Translations under genes and position numbers: made by a program
Source: Gavia stellata
Lineage: Eukaryota; Chordata; Aves; Gaviiformes; Gaviidae
Reading direction: 5' to 3'
Length of the DNA: 64,000 nt
Assembly (NCBI RefSeq): GCF_030936135.1
Contig: NC_082603.1
Location: 12,120,880-12,184,879, forward strand
Shown: piece by piece, positions 1 through 10,300 of the stretch
Position numbering within the stretch: the first letter of the stretch is position 1
How the letters are laid out: each line of letters starts with the position of its first letter
Notes under the pieces: generated by a model
What the model was told of the DNA's origin: nothing
The model's database searches: none
Seen by the model: the letters and a program-made list of their open reading frames with translations, nothing else

Positions 1-1336
1 TTAAACCTGATCTAAGTTGATGCTTGTTTGAGCAGGGAGTTGGACAAGATGATGTTCAGAGGGCTTTTCTAATTCATCCATTGAGAAATGGGTTGAAAAC
101 CTAAGTCAAACGAAAACCCTACAGCAACTGAAGAGTAAGTTGTACTATAAACAGTACACCTATAGACGTTTGATATCCTAACATGCATGCACTTCATATT
201 ACCTGCACCCTGCCAGTGCAGTAACCTAAGCCCCTCTCCACTGCTGGCGTAGGTTTCTTTCCTGTCTAGTTCTGCCACTGCAGAACACCAGTGTACTGGA
301 CTAATTCAGCTACAGTCTAGAGACTTACGCAGCTGCACAACATAGTTGTCAGCAGAAGTTTGTTGTGCAGACCTGACCTGAGGAGACAGTTATTACTGAT
401 ATTAATTTCAGCCTTGCTGAAAATACAAAGGGGTGAAGGTAAATGATTTCGTCCACCTTCAGGTAGACAAAGAAAGAAATACAGCAAACCTACAAATAGG
501 ATAACAATTGCAATATTGAGCATATCTTTCTTTTAGGCCAAGGTAAATAAACATTACAAGTAAAATTAGAGTTCCCAACTAAAAAGCAGGATAAAAGCTA
601 TGATAAATTGAATCAAAACATTAAAATTGTGATAAACTGAATAGAAACATTTCTGATCTTCAACTACATATTTAAAAGTCTATAGTGCTTCATGGAAATT
701 ATAAAGCTCATGGAACCGATTTTAATAGATGCATGGTTGGAAAAAAAACAGTTCACTAGGCATTCTATTGAAAAATATAAACGAGGTATATAAAATTGGC
801 TATAAACAGTCAAAACATTATTTGTCTGTGATTATTTTGGGTAAAGATTAGATTTCAAATACACAGTGCCACAAACATCTGGAATTTTTTTTTAATTTAT
901 TTGAAGTTCTGAAATAGTCAGGACCATAATTAGAAAGGTCTCTTAAAGATCTCTTCCAAAAAACATAATATATTTTAGAACATGTCACTTCACACACAAA
1001 ATAACAAACAGTAGTGAACAACAGCCCTGGGAGGGTCTGAGAAGCTCTCAGCATTAACAAAGGGTTTTCTTCACTAAAATCTCTGGAAAGAGCTTTTTTT
1101 CTTCTTCACTAGACGTAGAAACAGGTCAGTGTCAGATACTTTAAAATATTCTACAGTTAATTTTGTCTCAATTATTATGAGCATATTTTAATTATTTTTA
1201 ATTTGTTTTAAAATATGCAAAAATATTTAAACACAACTCAATAACTATGAAACCTGTTCCATATAATCTTTTTTCATGACTTGACATTGCATAACAATTG
1301 GCACCTACAGAATTTTAACAATTATCATTAACTTAC
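1..1336 (-). other. KIF14 intron (partial), no exon seen
   Basis: This AT-rich sequence lies downstream, in gene sense, of the P-loop exon. I looked on the minus strand for the next motor exon, which should begin with the MMG-type switch to GIIPR, and did not find it. Open frames here are short and unlike any known protein. I see no repeat I can name. Confidence 0.6.
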
Positions 1337-1591
1337 GTGTATGATTTTCCAGAACCAGTCTGCCCATAAGCAAAAAGGCAAGCGTTATATCCCTCAAAAG
1401 CTCTTTCTAGGAGCGGCACTGCCAAAGTTTTATAAATCATTGCTTGGCTTGCAAAATTAGGATGACAGTTGTCAAAAGACCAGAAAGAGAAGTCATAACT
1501 GAAGCTGTAGACTTGGTTTGTGGCTGGATGTCGTACAGCTGTCTCTGAACCACTCATGGAGATTACAGGGAGTGAGTTTTCATCTTTCTCT
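1337..1591 (-). CDS. KIF14: KIF14 second coding exon (P-loop exon)
   Basis: The acceptor is CATTCAG|AG at 1593-1592 and the donor is AC|GTAAGT at 1337/1336. The split codon AG|A gives Arg370, and reading then continues through the early motor domain. The segment [16 protein letters not shown] and the P-loop GQTGSGKS show clear kinesin-3/KIF14 character. The last codon is split, AC plus one base of the next exon, presumably Thr as in all kinesins. Confidence 0.93.
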
Positions 1592-3081
1592 CTGAATGGA
1601 AGGGGGGGAAAAAAAAATTAAAAAGCATAAGCTACATGCTTTAAGTTAGTCATTTCAATCAACTGCCTTATGGAAAATAAGAAGTTCAGTAATCATTGTT
1701 AAAAAAAACCATTTGAGGAACATACAAAGTATTCAGGCTCAAAATACTTCAGCTAATGAATACGTAAAAAAATAGCCCCAAACCCCTATAAAGTTAATTC
1801 AACCACCTAATAAACTCTTTATCTTGATGTTGCACGAAATATTGGCTAATTTCAAAGTATGTATTATATTTCTATTGGGTCAATGACTAAACAATTCAAA
1901 AAATACAAAGCAGGAATCAACACACACTGTAAAAGCTACTATTAGCATCAGAAATAAGCCCAGGATACAAACCTGTTACTGAAAGGCCGTACACGCACAG
2001 CTACAATCACTTTGCTGTTTTGCACTTTGAAAACATCTCTCTCAGTGCTGTTGCTCGCAACTAGAGTTTCTGTGTTCTCTTTTGGTTTTGAACTTCTGCT
2101 CACAGAAGGAGAGCTGGAGACACTAGTTTTCTTTTTGGCTAGAATTTGAAGACGAGGTGTTTGTTTATTTGAAGCGGACAGAGATGCTTGATCCTGAGAA
2201 GTGCTAGTCTTTGGTGTAAGCTTAAACCCTTCTGTTGAACCTTTTGTTGGTGTCCTTGGTCTTTCCAAACTGTTATGTTTTATAATCAAGTGTTGCAACC
2301 TTTGCTTTCCAGCTAGCTTACTTATAACGCCTTTTTCATTCACCTGTTCTCCTGATATCCTATTAATATATTTTGAGGTAACTGATTGTTCTGATTTAGG
2401 AACTTCATTTTGAAATTTTGTGTCAGCAGCGCTTGTCCTACACTTTAAACGCGTGCAGCTATCATTTTCATACAGACCATCAACAAAGCCAAAGGAATCC
2501 TTGCTCTTCAGGCTACACTGCAACTTTGTACTTGACTGACCCTCAGCTAACTTAAAGCTTGGTTTAACATCCTGGGTATCATTATTATTAATATTTGATG
2601 GAAGTGCAATCTTGTAATTTCTTTGTGCAGCAGAGTCATCATTTCCTATTCCAGGCACAGTATTCTGATTAATTTTATTCTTCTCTATGGAGCCAGTCCT
2701 CACACGCCTCTGCAGAGTAAGTTTTTTCTCCATCTGTGTATTTTCCATGCCCTGTGCTGAGTTTGTATGCAGTTGTTCACTACTGGACACTGATTCTTTG
2801 CTTGCTCCAGTTCTCCTCTGAAGTGTTAATCTGCCTTCAGGTTTAAATGTAGTTGATGCATTACTCACTTTTTTACAGGCCGAAATCACATAGGTCCTAT
2901 TTATTTCCTCAGTCTTATTCTGAGAACACGAAAGTAGACTATCTTTTTCTTCTCCTGACACCTGTGGTTTCAATCGCTGCCCAGATGTTTTGCTGCTGGT
3001 ATTCTGTGAAGAAGTCTTCTGCAAAGTGGTAGTACACTGTACTTCAGAGCGACTTCTTGCAGGAACTGTGTAAATAGGCAT
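1337..3081 (-). CDS. KIF14: KIF14, kinesin-like protein (5' coding part; gene continues past the left edge)
   Basis: This is the N-terminal part of a kinesin-3 family mitotic motor. In mammals KIF14 acts at the central spindle and midbody with PRC1 and citron kinase in cytokinesis. Two coding exons (3081-1973, 1591-1337) join in phase and encode about 454 residues. Residues 1-357 are a low-complexity, Ser/Thr/Lys-rich extension. It includes NRTYVISA (61-68) and two LTLQRR motifs (85-90, 121-126), both recognisable from mammalian KIF14. The motor begins with [10 protein letters not shown] (358-367). The P-loop GQTGSGKS is at 446-453, and the frame then leaves at a donor. The start is the first ATG after an in-frame TAA, with A at -3. 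No further motor exon is visible in positions 1-1336, so the rest of the motor, the FHA domain and the coiled coils lie outside the window. Identification rests on protein similarity recalled from the family, and I regard it as secure. Confidence 0.95.
1973..3081 (-). CDS. KIF14: KIF14 first coding exon
   Basis: The ATG is at 3081-3079. The exon encodes 369 full codons plus two bases and ends at a donor reading AG|GTTTGT on the minus strand. A plausible 3' splice site (TCTTTTAG) lies at 3133-3134, which would make 3082-3132 the 5' UTR part of this exon. The whole PRC1-binding-type N-terminal extension and the first motor beta strand are in this one exon. Confidence 0.93.
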
Positions 3082-5010
3082 TTTGTCTTCCAGCAAGTTA
3101 ACATTAGGTTTTTAATAGGTTCAACACCTTTCCTAAAAGATTATTTCCAGTTGCTTCTTCTTATGGAATCTGGGGAGACAAAGCAAAGTTTTTTTATGAT
3201 GCTCATGTCCAGTGTGAGTTATGTTTCAGTGCACGGGGAGCTCTTCACAGATACTGCAGTAAATGTGTGTCCCCAAACATTAATAACAATTAGTATTCTG
3301 TTTCACCTCCAGCACTTAAAAAAAAAAGCCATTCTTCTATATTTGTATGACTGCTTCTGCCAACAGTATGCTATTTGATTCCATTTATTGAGTTCTAAGA
3401 TTTGTTTCAGAAAGTAAACCAAATGTCATGAAGAAGCACAGTTGGTACAAAGAATGATTTAACTATTTAGCAACAAAGATCACCATGGACATTTCTTCCA
3501 AATTATCTACCATGATGCCCAAAGAAAGGGAATTCAAGATCATGCCTCCATTCACTCACAACAATTTATGCTTTTAGTGTGTCACAACTAGCAGACTCCA
3601 ATAGAACAAAAAACTATTAACCTCAAATAGGAAATCTGTGAACACAGAAAGCAGATTTTTTTTTTTTTCAGGATTTTGATATATAATATAAAACCCACTC
3701 TCAGAATAGGACAGTTAATAAAGATGACTATTAGAATACATTTGAAGATTATTTTAGTTCACTGTAGTACATATACGCCTAGCAAAACAAAAAGATACTA
3801 GCATAGGGGACAGAAGAAAAACCTGTAGAAGGTGTTCCACATCCTTTCTACATGTAAATATTTAGAACATCCAATACATCCAATCTGTATAGAAAAGTAT
3901 ACTTTCAGTGTTGCATAGGCATCATAGTTATGGGGTTGTTACAGGTTTGACATCACTGCCAGCTGCAATTAATTTGCTCTTAAAAGTCAACAAGAAGTCA
4001 CCTGCCTTAGATCCTTCAAAAACTGAATACATATCATTAACAAAAGAAGCAGATGGTCAGGGGAAAAAAAGGAAAACAAGATGAGTGCAAACATCTCACC
4101 ATTGCTCCAATAGAAGTTTCTTTTAATACCACACTTATAGCTTTTGGAGCACTCTCAGAATTTATGAGATTACACCCACTTCTACATGTGTCATGACCGC
4201 ACAAAGTTTTCATAGCTTAAAAGTTGCGAGTAAAGTTTCAAGAATTTCAAACCAGAGTGCATTTATTGCTCAATCCAGTTTGATACAGGAACCTACTTAT
4301 GTTACGTGAATTGCAAAATATACATTCTGTAGTTCAATCTAGCAGTCAGTAAATAAAGAAACATGTTTGTGAGCCATGAATTGTTTTAGTGTTTTCTGAA
4401 AAGTCTGTCTTTTCCATTCAGCTTTAAAATAACTAGCATAGGAACAGAAGTTCTCCCCTCCTGTTGCTATAGCTGTACCTATAAAGTCACACAGCTTTCT
4501 TGTAGAAAACTTACACCTCCACATTAAAAGCTCTTTCATTCTAAAATAAGGTTCAAGACTTGCTAAGGTACACATGTTCCTCATTTTTAATTGATTACAA
4601 ATACTAATTAGAGATAAAACCCAAGTGTTCCAAGCTAGGTGAAAACGTAGGAAAAAGCGATATCCTTACTATCCTTCGGCAAACCTGTCCTCTTCAGGCG
4701 AGCCCCCATAAGGCTCTCGACACGGCGACAGATCTGTTTTACGACCGCCCCGCCGAAGGCACCCCTCAACCCCGCCAGGCCGCCAAGCCCGCGGGGAGAA
4801 GGCGAGAAGAAAGTGGCGGCCAACCGACCCAGCCTGAGGGGACTTTGCGGGGCAACGCCTCCGGTGCCCGGAGCCCGCTACCCCACGCTGCCGAACCAGC
4901 TCTACGGCTCCCGATATAATAGCCCACCCGTGCCTCGACCAGCCACAGGCCCACGGGATACCCCAGGAATACCCACCCCCCGGGATCCAGGAGGGAGCCC
5001 CGTCCCTCAC
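3082..5010 (-). other. KIF14 5' UTR and first intron
   Basis: This region lies between the ATG and the CpG-island promoter. A likely 3' splice site at 3133-3134 leaves about 51 bases of 5' UTR next to the ATG. The rest is AT-rich intron without a recognisable gene. The promoter-proximal end is marked by a good donor, GAG|GTGAGG, on the minus strand (intron side 5005-5010). The noncoding first exon is inferred from splice-site appearance, not from a transcript. Confidence 0.5.
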
Positions 5011-5062
5011 CTCACCACGGCCGCTCCTCACCAGACGCAGCTCGCGCCCTCTCCCTGCCCCG

Positions 5063-5068
5063 TTTGAA
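5063..5068 (-). promoter_or_regulatory. CHR-like element (TTTGAA) of the KIF14 promoter
   Basis: The plus strand reads TTTGAA, so TTCAAA on the coding strand. CHR elements recruit the MuvB-containing DREAM and B-MYB/FOXM1 complexes in G2/M genes. It lies inside the CpG island at the expected place near the inferred transcription start, and a GGCGC block sits beside it on the upstream side. A hexamer alone is weak evidence; the position and the neighbouring CCAAT box strengthen it. Confidence 0.5.
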
Positions 5069-5086
5069 TGCGCCGGGCCCACGGGG

Positions 5087-5091
5087 ATTGG
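5087..5091 (-). promoter_or_regulatory. CCAAT box (NF-Y type) of the KIF14 promoter
   Basis: ATTGG on the plus strand is CCAAT on the KIF14 strand. It lies 18 bases upstream of the CHR-like hexamer, within the spacing range usual for NF-Y/CHR promoters of mitotic genes. Confidence 0.5.
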
Positions 5092-5540
5092 CTCCTGCGA
5101 GGACCTGCGTCAGAAGGGGGCGGCCCCGAGCGCCACCGCCTCCGCCGGGGAGCTTCGGCAGCGAGAGCGGCCCCGCGCTCCCCGGCGGTGACGGGGCCGC
5201 TCCCCCCGCCTCGTGCCCGCTGGGAGCCGCGGCTCCTTGCCAGGCGCTCCCCGAGCCGGCCGGGCCCCGCGGCTTTCCTAGCGGAAGCCTTTCCTTCCCT
5301 CCAGGGAGGCCCCGCTGCCGAAAACCTGCGGCTGATGGGCAGGAAGCCCGCCGCAGGCGGTGTCCCCTGAAAGGCCAGGCACAGCCCCGCCCTACCCGCC
5401 GGTCCGTTAATAGAGCCGGCCGCCCGCAGGGAGCCGCTCGGCAGCGTGCGGCGCAGGCACCGAGCCGTCCTCGGAACGCAGCGCTCACCAACTCACCCAC
5501 CAGGAACAGGGGATTATCGAAACGTCTGAAGATTGCAGGA

Positions 5541-6676
5541 TGAGAGAGATTATCAAGTACCACTTCATGAATCTCCACGAGTAAGAAAAATCGGTCTCTT
5601 GCTGAAGGATATATCCGTTTTATACAAGACCTGGCATTTGCAGGTACCGTACAGCTGAGTTAATATGAAAAAGTTTAAAAAAACAACAGCAGAGGGAGAC
5701 AGAAGACAAAGGGGGGCGGGGGGGCAAATTAAAAGCTTGAGGTTTTCCCCCTATCAGATTATGTTAAAGTAGTAGCAGCAGTGCATAGAAAATAGTAGAA
5801 ATCATAATAAAAATATTTCATATTATCAGAATTCAAAGTAGGAGTTTATCATTAATAACTGTATAAATCTGTTAAAGAACTCCTAGCACCAGTGCCACGC
5901 TTATGTCATTTGTCTTGCAGCAGGTAAGACCCACTCTTTTCGTTTCTAGTTGGGGAAAAAGAAATCATCAGCTACTAAGCTTTTAAAAATTAGTTTGCTA
6001 CCAAACGAAGTCAGTGTATCATATATTGCTGTTCTTTGGCCAAATGGTAGACATACAATGCACAGGACTAAGATCTAACTACCTGGGACATCTCAATCTG
6101 CCAAAAAGGGATGATGCATCACAGCATGAAAGGTCTGATGAAACTAATTTCTCAAGCCTCAGTCTAAAAGGAAAAAAAAAAAATAAAGGAAGTTTTCATT
6201 ATGACCTCAGACTTTAAATGGTAAATTGTACAAGACTATCTTAATACGGGTTTGGTCTCATTTCCTGAAAAAAAATGAAACAGCATCTGGTGTCAGAGAA
6301 TGGTAACAGTTATGCTTAATGAGTAGTAAATAAGTAAATATGATCAGTTACACATTAACTACAATGTTTCATGAAATAAGAACACAATTTTCTTATTTAA
6401 GTTATGTACTTTATCCTATTTCTCTACAATAAAGTTATACTAATAACCAAGTATTTCTGCTATTGCAAAAGTGCTTGAGCAGGACGTGTAGCTGGTCCAC
6501 AGGCAATAAAGGAGAAACCAAACTTTCAGTACTGTTTACAAACAAAACTTGAATATATGTTCACAAGAAACCCGATACCGAGTATTCGGAGAAATGGTCC
6601 CCATGGAAGCTTTTATGTAAACTAACAGGAAGAGATTGAGGCTTCTTTTCAGAGACCTGTCACCAATATTTTCTTT

Positions 6677-6707
<31 letters not shown>

Positions 6708-7010
6708 GAAGGTGTCCTTTGCAAAGATCTTACCTCAATATAGTGACATAAAAATTACCAGAAGAGTGTGTTGCACAAGAAGGCTGAAATGATTATTCAT
6801 AAATATTAAAACCAAATAAAGAGTATCTTCTCAGTTTATGTTGCAAGCAATATCAAAGACTGGTAGTTTTGAAAAAGGGTTACATAGAGTATTTTTACTA
6901 GGCACTACTGTAATTCAAACCCACAATAGTCTGTATTTCAAAATTAACATGAGATAAAAAATGAGACTCCTTACAAAACTGAATATATAAACTACTTAAA
7001 AAAGGCGATA
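5541..7010. other. Intergenic interval between the KIF14 promoter and the DDX59 3' end
   Basis: About 1.5 kb of AT-rich sequence between the head of KIF14 and the tail of DDX59, both transcribed leftward. It holds a G-rich patch near 5711-5725 and a long T13-G22 homopolymer pair at 6674-6708. No gene is recognisable. Confidence 0.6.
6674..6708. repeat. Homopolymer pair T13 followed by G22
   Basis: Thirteen T (6674-6686) run directly into twenty-two G (6687-6708). On the minus strand this reads C22-A13. Such a long uninterrupted G run is rare in vertebrate DNA and can form quadruplex structures. Its exact length is prone to sequencing and assembly error. Confidence 0.9.
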
Positions 7011-7032
7011 TACAAGGCATCATAATTCCACG

Positions 7033-7038
7033 TTTATT
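7033..7038 (-). terminator. Candidate DDX59 poly(A) signal (AATAAA)
   Basis: TTTATT on the plus strand is AATAAA in gene sense, about 55 bases after the stop codon. Another AATAAA (7087-7092) overlaps the stop codon itself. Use of either would give a very short 3' UTR. A longer 3' UTR ending further left is possible; the choice needs transcript data. Confidence 0.4.
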
Positions 7039-7090
7039 TGTAATCACACTTTCATTATAATTGCGTAAAATAACTATAAATATATCTTTA

Positions 7091-7354
7091 TTACCTCTGA
7101 GAATTATTTTTGTCGTGTTTTCTAATAATTTCCATAATATTATCCCCTGTTACAAGACTATTCTGTAATTGTTTAAGTCTCTGTTGTTCCCTTCTCTTTT
7201 GGTCATGAAGATACGGGGAATTAAGCAGCTGTGGAGGAAGAATAGTGCCTGTTGGTTTTACTCTCTTCACAACATCCCAAAAGAGCTTCTTGCTGTTGTT
7301 ATTGATAAAAGTAATTGCAGTTCCACTGTGACCCAACCTCCCTGCTCTTCCAAC
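7091..7354 (-). CDS. DDX59: DDX59 last coding exon (motif VI, C-terminus)
   Basis: Encodes residues 538-624. It begins VGRAGRLG, completing motif VI after the HQ of the previous exon, and ends KHDKNNSQR before two consecutive TAA codons. The acceptor is TTTTTCAG (AG at 7356-7355). Confidence 0.94.
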   Translation of the reverse strand, partial: VGRAGRLGHSGTAITFINNNSKKLFWDVVKRVKPTGTILPPQLLNSPYLHDQKRREQQRLKQLQNSLVTGDNIMEIIRKHDKNNSQR

Positions 7355-10300
7355 CTGAAAAAGCAAAAACTCATTTTATGTTATAAACATTAAATAGAAG
7401 TTCTTCACATACCCCTAAAGTCAATTTTCTGTTATAAAAGAGCAACTAACCTAAGTGACAAGGCCAAATCTCTTTATCAAAACTCTGTGCTTAGAGGATG
7501 AGATAAACTTCCTGAGTTCAGGATATGTAGATCTGAAGCTTTAGCTTAAATACATCTAAAATTACCACTTGCTTATGGGACATACCAGAAGTCCAATATT
7601 GATGCTGAGGTATATGATACAGCCTATGGGCAAAGGCTTACAGTAAATCTGGTCCAAACAAAATGTTTTTAAAAATGTCTATTATATCAATGCCACATAC
7701 ATGCATCTTGTATCAAGCTGGATCATAAAAAAAGCCCTTTACTTTCAATGTTTTAGTAGCTTAAAATTACTTCTCAGTATTATCCAAAGTGCTTGAACAA
7801 CTTAGAAAAGAATCTACCAAGACTCTCTATTTAGGAAGAGATAGTATCTTAATACTGGTATAATTTTGATGCTAGGAAAGACAATTTTTATTTATTTACT
7901 ACTTGCTTGAAACTGTAGCAGAAAGATAATTAAAAACCAGAAAGGTGTACTGCAGTTAGTAACACAGAGTACTTTAGGAGTTCACGAGACTAGATACTTC
8001 CAGAGGTCCTTCCCACCGATTCAGAACAGGGCTAACTTCAAAGTTAGATCAGTTTGCTCACGGCCTTGTCCTGTGGAGTTTCGAGTGTCTGCAAGCACAA
8101 AGGCCCCACCACCTCTCAGGGCAGCCTGTTCCACTGCCTGACTACTCTTCGCTGTGAAAAACATTTTTCCCTCATATCAGGCCAGAATTCCCCTTGTGGC
8201 AAGTTGTGACCATTGGCTCTTGTCCTCTCACTGTGCATCTCCAAGGAGAGTCTGGCTGTCTCCTCTGTAACTGCCCGTTACCAAATAGAAGACAGCAATT
8301 AAATCTCTACTCCAGCCCAAACAAGCCTAGTTTCCTCTGCCTCTCTTCACATGTCACGTGTGCAAGGCCCCTGACTTTGTCTGGACTCTCTCCAGTTTGT
8401 TGGCTTTTCTTGTAGTGATGGTCTCAAAACTGGACACAGTAGTAGAGTACTGTGGCTTCGTAAGTGCCAAAAACAGGGAAATTACTAGTTCTCTTGATCT
8501 GCTAGCCAAACTGGGGTTGGCGTGTATGTACATAATACATAAATACACACATGCGCGCAACCCACACGCCATCTTTTTTGAAGCAAGAAATCCTCAGCAA
8601 AAAAAAAAAGAAAAAATCGAAGGAGATACTGGAGTAGGAAGAGAGAATGAAAAGAAAGTTCACGACTGGTTTCCTGATTGATGGTATTACATGCATATCC
8701 CACACTGCAGGTGAGCTACAGGAGAAAGAGGGGTATTTGGCCTTTCTTCACACAGCTGGTAAAAACATCGTAAGCTTTGCTTTCTATAGACACAAAATGA
8801 TACAAGAGTACGAAACAGGAAGAATAATACTGCAAACTTAACTGATATAAGAACACTGTTCTAGGTTTTAGTAACATAGAGGAGATACAAGAACAGTGTT
8901 CTAGATTTTAGTAATTTATAAGAGACTTATGGAAGAGATATTCAGCATCTTTCTTTCTTTCATATAAAAACAATATTCTGAAGAGAAAATTAAATTTCCA
9001 TAGGTGGATGTCATAATTCAGTATACTTTTCAAATAATGCTTTAGCAATTTATTTATTTACCTGATGTACATATTCATCCATACTTGAAGGCATATCAAA
9101 ATTTACTACCAGTTTGACATTGACAAGGTCAAGCCCTCGTCCAAGGACTCCAGTACTTACTATAACTTCATACTTCTCTTGAAGTAATCCCTAGCAAGGG
9201 AGGAATAAACAAAAATTAAGTCTTTTTTTCCTTATTTATATTTTGAACCTCTCCAAGCATAGGCTAGGGTTAGTTATACAGTGTAAGAACACACCCAGTA
9301 GGATTATTCTATTGCAGAAGAGAAAATGGTCCCCCTGTATTCTTCATTTAAATAGGAATGTAACTCACAGAGGTAATTAAAGAGAGATCAAAAACACAAT
9401 TTTAATAAAAAATACTCAATTAAAGTTAAATGCATATTTAAATTCTCATTTCAAAGCTAATAATCTAGGAAATAGTCTCCGGTATCTATCTGCATTTAAA
9501 ATGGCATTATTATCTGCAGTTTTGCTTGGTCCCGTCCCATCTGTCTCTCCTCTCCCCCAGCAATACTCCAGGTTTTACTGAAGAAAAGCTGTAAATTATG
9601 ACTTAACTCATTCAAATTAAGCCACCTTTAAAACAAAATTGGCCATTTTAAATCTATCAAAACCCCCATAACTTTAGGAGGCACAAACCTGTAATATGTC
9701 TGTTCTTTCCACCTGAGATTTTTCAGAATGCATAGCTGTACATTGCAATCCTGTAATCTTATGAACAGCATCACTCAACAGATCTGCTCCTAGCTTACAG
9801 TCCACAAATACCAACACTGGAGGCTTGAAGAGTTTCTTATCCTGTAAAATTAAACAGTTCATGTAAGAAGGTATTACAGCAGTTTGCTGCTCATGAGCAG
9901 TAACTTGGATTCAATTTCTTCTGCTCATTATCTCTAATATTAACAACACTTTCAGATGAATACATGTTCTTAGACTCTAGATAAGATGGAACAAGATACA
10001 AGCCATGAAACTATACCAATCTGTACCTCATAAACGTATAATGATTTGTAGACTCAGAACCCAAGTTTTTATCAATACATGCGTTTTTTTAGAAGCCAGA
10101 AACTTTCTTTTATGTTTCTTTAAATGTTACATAATAATTCTGAATTTCTTTTAAGTTCTGAGGTTCAGTTAAAGATTCTTATTTAATTCTTGGATAACCT
10201 CAACCAAGACTCCAAAATTCCCCCCCCAAAGTACTCATAAAAGATATATATTATTATTCATGTAAAGAAAATTCAAGAAAGAACTAAATTAGCGTTCTCA

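Larger units (their letters stand above)
4680..5540 (-). promoter_or_regulatory. CpG island, KIF14 promoter
   Basis: There is a sharp rise in GC and CpG density against the AT-rich surroundings, just upstream of KIF14 in gene sense. It contains a CHR-type element and a CCAAT box arranged for minus-strand transcription (listed separately), and GC boxes. The start of transcription is probably near 5020-5055, just downstream of the CHR, but this is inference. Confidence 0.8.
7357..9061 (-). other. DDX59 intron 6 (between last two coding exons)
   Basis: Contains a CR1 fragment (about 7985-8520), a CA/TA-rich stretch near 8521-8560 and an imperfect 40-base tandem duplication (8846-8925). No coding sequence is seen beyond repeats. 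Confidence 0.6.

Noticed and set aside
1948-1972. Extension of the KIF14 frame past SNR
   Set aside because: Follows the donor GTTTGT; the true continuation is the exon at 1591.
5012-5578. Minus-strand 188-codon and plus-strand 159-codon frames near the KIF14 promoter
   Set aside because: Overlapping GC-driven frames in a CpG island, with low-complexity composition and no family resemblance.
8846-8925. Glucocorticoid-response element reading of the GAACANTGTTC palindromes
   Set aside because: The half-sites are separated by one base, not three, so it does not match the receptor dimer geometry.
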